Below, piece by piece: positions 5,366 through 7,393 of a DNA stretch of 7,393 bases. The notes beneath the pieces were generated by a model. The model saw only the letters and a program-made list of their open reading frames with translations. It ran no database searches and was not told where the DNA came from. The stretch's first letter is position 1, and each line of letters begins with the position of its first letter. Source of the stretch: Hyphomonadaceae bacterium (GTDB taxonomy: Bacteria > Pseudomonadota > Alphaproteobacteria > Caulobacterales > Hyphomonadaceae). The DNA lies in NCBI GenBank assembly GCA_030696545.1, contig JAUYSA010000463.1, positions 1 to 7,393 of the forward strand, written 5' to 3'. Made by a program: the position numbers and the translations under genes.

Positions 5366-5961
5366 CATCTGCCTTGATCCTCGACCGGACGCGGTTCGCG
5401 CCACATGGCTTCCATCGGCGGCGCTCCCGGCCCCGGCTCGAACAGCTTCATTCGCTCGAAGCCGCGCGATTTGTAGAAGCCGGTGTTCGCGGGATTGGAG
5501 TTCTCCAGATAGCACGGCATTCCGGCGCGATCGGCAGCGTCTGTCATGGGCGTCATCAGCTGCTTGCCGAGACCCTTGCCGCGCGACGCCTTCCGCGTGC
5601 CGATTGCGAACAGGTACATGTGCGGCGCCTTGGGGTGTTCACGCGCCATGATATCGCTGGCGCCCAGAGCGCGCTTCGCCGCGCCTTTCGTTCCCTTGCC
5701 CATGACGGAGGCCACCAGCCCGAGCATCGACAGCAGAGGCGGCTCCCGGTTGGCGGATGAGGGACACCACATCGTGGCGCCGGCATCGCCGATCAGATGG
5801 CATGTGCCGCGCGGGAGATACACGCTCTTCGCAAGAGCGCTGAACACCGCCGGCATCGGGTCCTTCCGGCCAAAGATCCAGAGATTCACAGGGTCCTCGA
5901 AGAAGGCTTCGGCCACGATGCCGCCGACGCGCTGCCAGTCCTGTGGCGCGGCTGCCCGCAT
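5365..5961 (-). CDS. GNAT-family N-acetyltransferase
   Basis: The 198-residue protein fits a single GNAT fold. The N-terminal strand and helix MRAAAPQDWQRVGGIVAEAFFEDP are typical of the family start. The acetyl-CoA-binding motif A is MYLFAIGTRKASRGKGLG (115-132), containing R-G-K-G-L-G as the pyrophosphate loop. Motif B follows as YLENSNPANTGFYKSRGF (151-168), where Asn and Tyr contact CoA or the substrate. The middle part, with GATMWCP, resembles GNAT enzymes whose targets are small molecules or antibiotics, but the acceptor cannot be named. The ATG is the first usual start after an in-frame stop about 22 codons upstream, and has only a weak ribosome binding site. The stop overlaps the start of paralog B, forming a two-gene operon, divergent from the Kelch gene across about 105 bp. 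Confidence 0.92.
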   Translation of the reverse strand: MRAAAPQDWQRVGGIVAEAFFEDPVNLWIFGRKDPMPAVFSALAKSVYLPRGTCHLIGDAGATMWCPSSANREPPLLSMLGLVASVMGKGTKGAAKRALGASDIMAREHPKAPHMYLFAIGTRKASRGKGLGKQLMTPMTDAADRAGMPCYLENSNPANTGFYKSRGFERMKLFEPGPGAPPMEAMWREPRPVEDQGR

Positions 5962-6066
5962 TCCGTCTGGCAGTCTGATGTCGAGCGTTATGGCGCGCCT
6001 CCCATGATCTTCCCCGAATCCATGCTATCGCTTCTGCGCCCGCAGTCGAGCAAGGAGAGACCAGTG

Positions 6067-7095
6067 ATGCTCACCCGCCGCAACGCCATTCTGGCCGCCA
6101 GCGCGACCCTTGCCACGGCTTGTGCGGATGGCCCTGTGGCGGCGAGTAGGACGCCTCGCTATGGGACGGGGCTCAAGCCGCTGCCCTTTCCGGTGCAGGA
6201 GATATATCCCGCCGCTCACAGGGGCCGCATCCACATTGCCGGCGGACTTCTTGCGGAAGGCGGCCGCGTGACGTCGGTTTCCGATCGCCACATCGCCTAC
6301 GACCCGAAGACGCAGACCAGCGCAACGCTCGCAGCGCTTCCTGCGCCGCGCCACCATCCGCATGCAGTTGAGCACGCTGGGCAGCTTTTCCTGCTTGGCG
6401 GCTTCGGCACGAATCCGGGCGCGGTGAACTGGATCATGTCAGCTGACACGCTTCGCTATGACGACGCCGCGAATGCATGGACGCCGCTAGCGCCCGCGAG
6501 CGAACCCCACGCGGAAGTCGTTGCGACGAGTCTTGGCGCACGCATCCACATTGTCGGCGGGCGCAGGCCGAAAGGCGCCGCGAATCTCGCCTATGGCGAG
6601 CATGAGGATGTCGTGCGCCACCTCGTCTATGATCCCGCCTCGAATGCATGGACCAACGCTGCGCCAGCGCTCTCTGCCCGCAACAGCGCGGCGGGGGGTG
6701 TTATCGGAGGCCTCTGGCATGTTGTCGGCGGGCGCAGCGTGGCGGGCGGCCCCACCGATGCGCATGAAGTCTATGATCCGAAGGAAGACCGCTGGCGCAA
6801 CGCCGCCCCGATGCCGAAAGGCGCCGGCGCAGGCGGCAATGCGGCCGGGGTGCTGGGCGGGATGCTGTATGTTTTTGGCGGAGAGTATTTCGACAATGGC
6901 GGGCGGGTGCATCCCGAGGCCTGGCGCTATGACCCGAAGACAGATGCCTGGACATCTGCGCCGCCAATGCCGACGCCGCGCCACGGCCTTGGCGCGGTGG
7001 TGATCGGCGAGGCCATCTGGCTGGTTGGCGGGGCAAAAAAGCCCAGCGGAACCGACACCAGCGACGCGGTCGAAAGCTTCGGCTTCACGGGCTGA
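6067..7095 (+). CDS. Tat-exported Kelch-repeat lipoprotein (six-bladed propeller)
   Basis: The 342-residue protein starts with MLTRRNAIL, a twin-arginine motif, and a lipobox LATAC with Cys19, so export by Tat with lipid anchoring is likely. The rest is six Kelch blades, each marked by a hydrophobic strand ending in Gly-Gly: IHIAGG (55-60), LFLLGG (107-112), IHIVGG (160-165), WHVVGG (217-222), LYVFGG (267-272) and IWLVGG (317-322), spaced 50-57 residues apart. Five Y-D-P/Y-D-D motifs fall between them, most followed by W (for example YDPKTDAW). The first blade lacks the Trp. Kelch propellers bind proteins or sugars; some bacterial ones are epimerases or oxidases, but I see no active-site signature. 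AAGGAG lies 9 nt before the ATG; GTG at 6064 is an alternative. The frame opens back to 5797, but that part is antisense to the acetyltransferase. Confidence 0.88.
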   Translation: MLTRRNAILAASATLATACADGPVAASRTPRYGTGLKPLPFPVQEIYPAAHRGRIHIAGGLLAEGGRVTSVSDRHIAYDPKTQTSATLAALPAPRHHPHAVEHAGQLFLLGGFGTNPGAVNWIMSADTLRYDDAANAWTPLAPASEPHAEVVATSLGARIHIVGGRRPKGAANLAYGEHEDVVRHLVYDPASNAWTNAAPALSARNSAAGGVIGGLWHVVGGRSVAGGPTDAHEVYDPKEDRWRNAAPMPKGAGAGGNAAGVLGGMLYVFGGEYFDNGGRVHPEAWRYDPKTDAWTSAPPMPTPRHGLGAVVIGEAIWLVGGAKKPSGTDTSDAVESFGFTG

Positions 7096-7141
7096 CCCGT
7101 TTTCCTGCCGGATCACGCTATCCATTCAGAGGGATAGAAGA

Positions 7142-7393
7142 ATGACGGAAATCCTCATCTACGTTGGTGTCGGCCTTGCCGCCCTCGCCTTTTTCTTCGG
7201 CTTGCGCGCCGCCGCCGCGAAATTCGGCCCAGCGCAGGAGGGCGTCGCCCGCAAGGCGTTCGAGCAGATGCGCGATTTCCATCCGGGCGCGATGAATACC
7301 TACCTCAACAGCTCGATCGGCTACGACCCGGTTCGCAACCGCGTCGCTATCTGGGAAAAGCGTGGCGGCGCCCGACTTGTCGATCCCAATGGC
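7142..7393 (+). CDS. Membrane-anchored protein of unknown function (N-terminal part)
   Basis: The first 84 residues are present and the gene runs off the right edge. Residues 4-22 (ILIYVGVGLAALAFFFGL) form one membrane helix, followed by a basic/Ala segment and a soluble domain (FEQMRDFHPGAMNTYLNSSIGYDPVRNRVAIWE). The sequence RVAIWEKRGGARLVD looks like two strands of a beta domain in which a stored value or cellular readout is handled, but I do not recognise a family. AGAGGGA lies 8 nt before the ATG, supporting this start. It follows the Kelch gene by 46 nt on the same strand with no visible terminator between, so they may be co-transcribed. Confidence 0.75.
   Translation, partial: MTEILIYVGVGLAALAFFFGLRAAAAKFGPAQEGVARKAFEQMRDFHPGAMNTYLNSSIGYDPVRNRVAIWEKRGGARLVDPNG

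Noticed and set aside
5962..6063. Sigma-70 promoter pair between the acetyltransferase and Kelch genes
   Set aside because: Promoters must exist here for divergent genes, but no hexamer pair at proper spacing was convincing by eye.
5797..6066. N-terminal extension of the Kelch protein
   Set aside because: It is antisense to the acetyltransferase; the Tat/lipobox signal begins at 6067.

Overview
The window is a compact, GC-rich, gene-dense stretch of bacterial chromosome. Codon use, short intergenic gaps, and the mix of genes (an isoquinoline oxidoreductase-type molybdenum enzyme, a family VIII-type esterase, Tat-exported lipoproteins) suggest an alphaproteobacterium. Caulobacterales/Hyphomonadaceae is my best guess, but no marker gene proves it.

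Layout. (a) 1-674, minus strand: the small [2Fe-2S] subunit of a xanthine-oxidase-family molybdenum hydroxylase, followed by the start of its large subunit, which runs off the left edge. (b) 675-933: a divergent control region with a LacI/PurR-like palindrome. (c) 934-2295, plus: a lipoprotein serine hydrolase of the beta-lactamase/EstB type, closed by a strong hairpin terminator. (d) 2359-2985, minus: a TetR-family repressor, with a likely operator in the gap before the next, divergent unit. (e) 3148-4289, plus: a two-gene unit of a beta-class carbonic anhydrase and a small secreted NTF2/SnoaL-like protein (paralog A). (f) 4305-4902: a DUF559 (Vsr/PD-(D/E)XK-like) nuclease gene bracketed by two inverted copies of a 55-58 bp REP-like repeat. 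(g) 4904-5961, minus: a GNAT acetyltransferase translationally coupled to a second NTF2-like protein (paralog B), which is a lipoprotein. (h) 6067-7095, plus: a Tat-type lipoprotein with six Kelch blades. (i) 7142 to the edge: the start of a membrane-anchored protein of unknown function.

The most unusual region is 3840-5365. Two clear paralogs (A and B) face each other, and each is followed directly downstream by the same palindromic repeat in the same orientation relative to the gene. The nuclease gene sits between the repeats and its stop codon lies inside one of them. Either the nuclease and its repeats form a small mobile-like cassette, comparable in layout to REP/RAYT units, or a gene-plus-repeat block was duplicated in inverted orientation.

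A second theme is export. Four proteins (the molybdenum large subunit, the hydrolase, paralog B and the Kelch protein) carry lipoboxes, two of them behind twin-arginine motifs, and paralog A has a Sec signal peptide. I see no tRNA, rRNA, CRISPR array or recognisable transposase. No gene-free stretch exceeds 300 bases.
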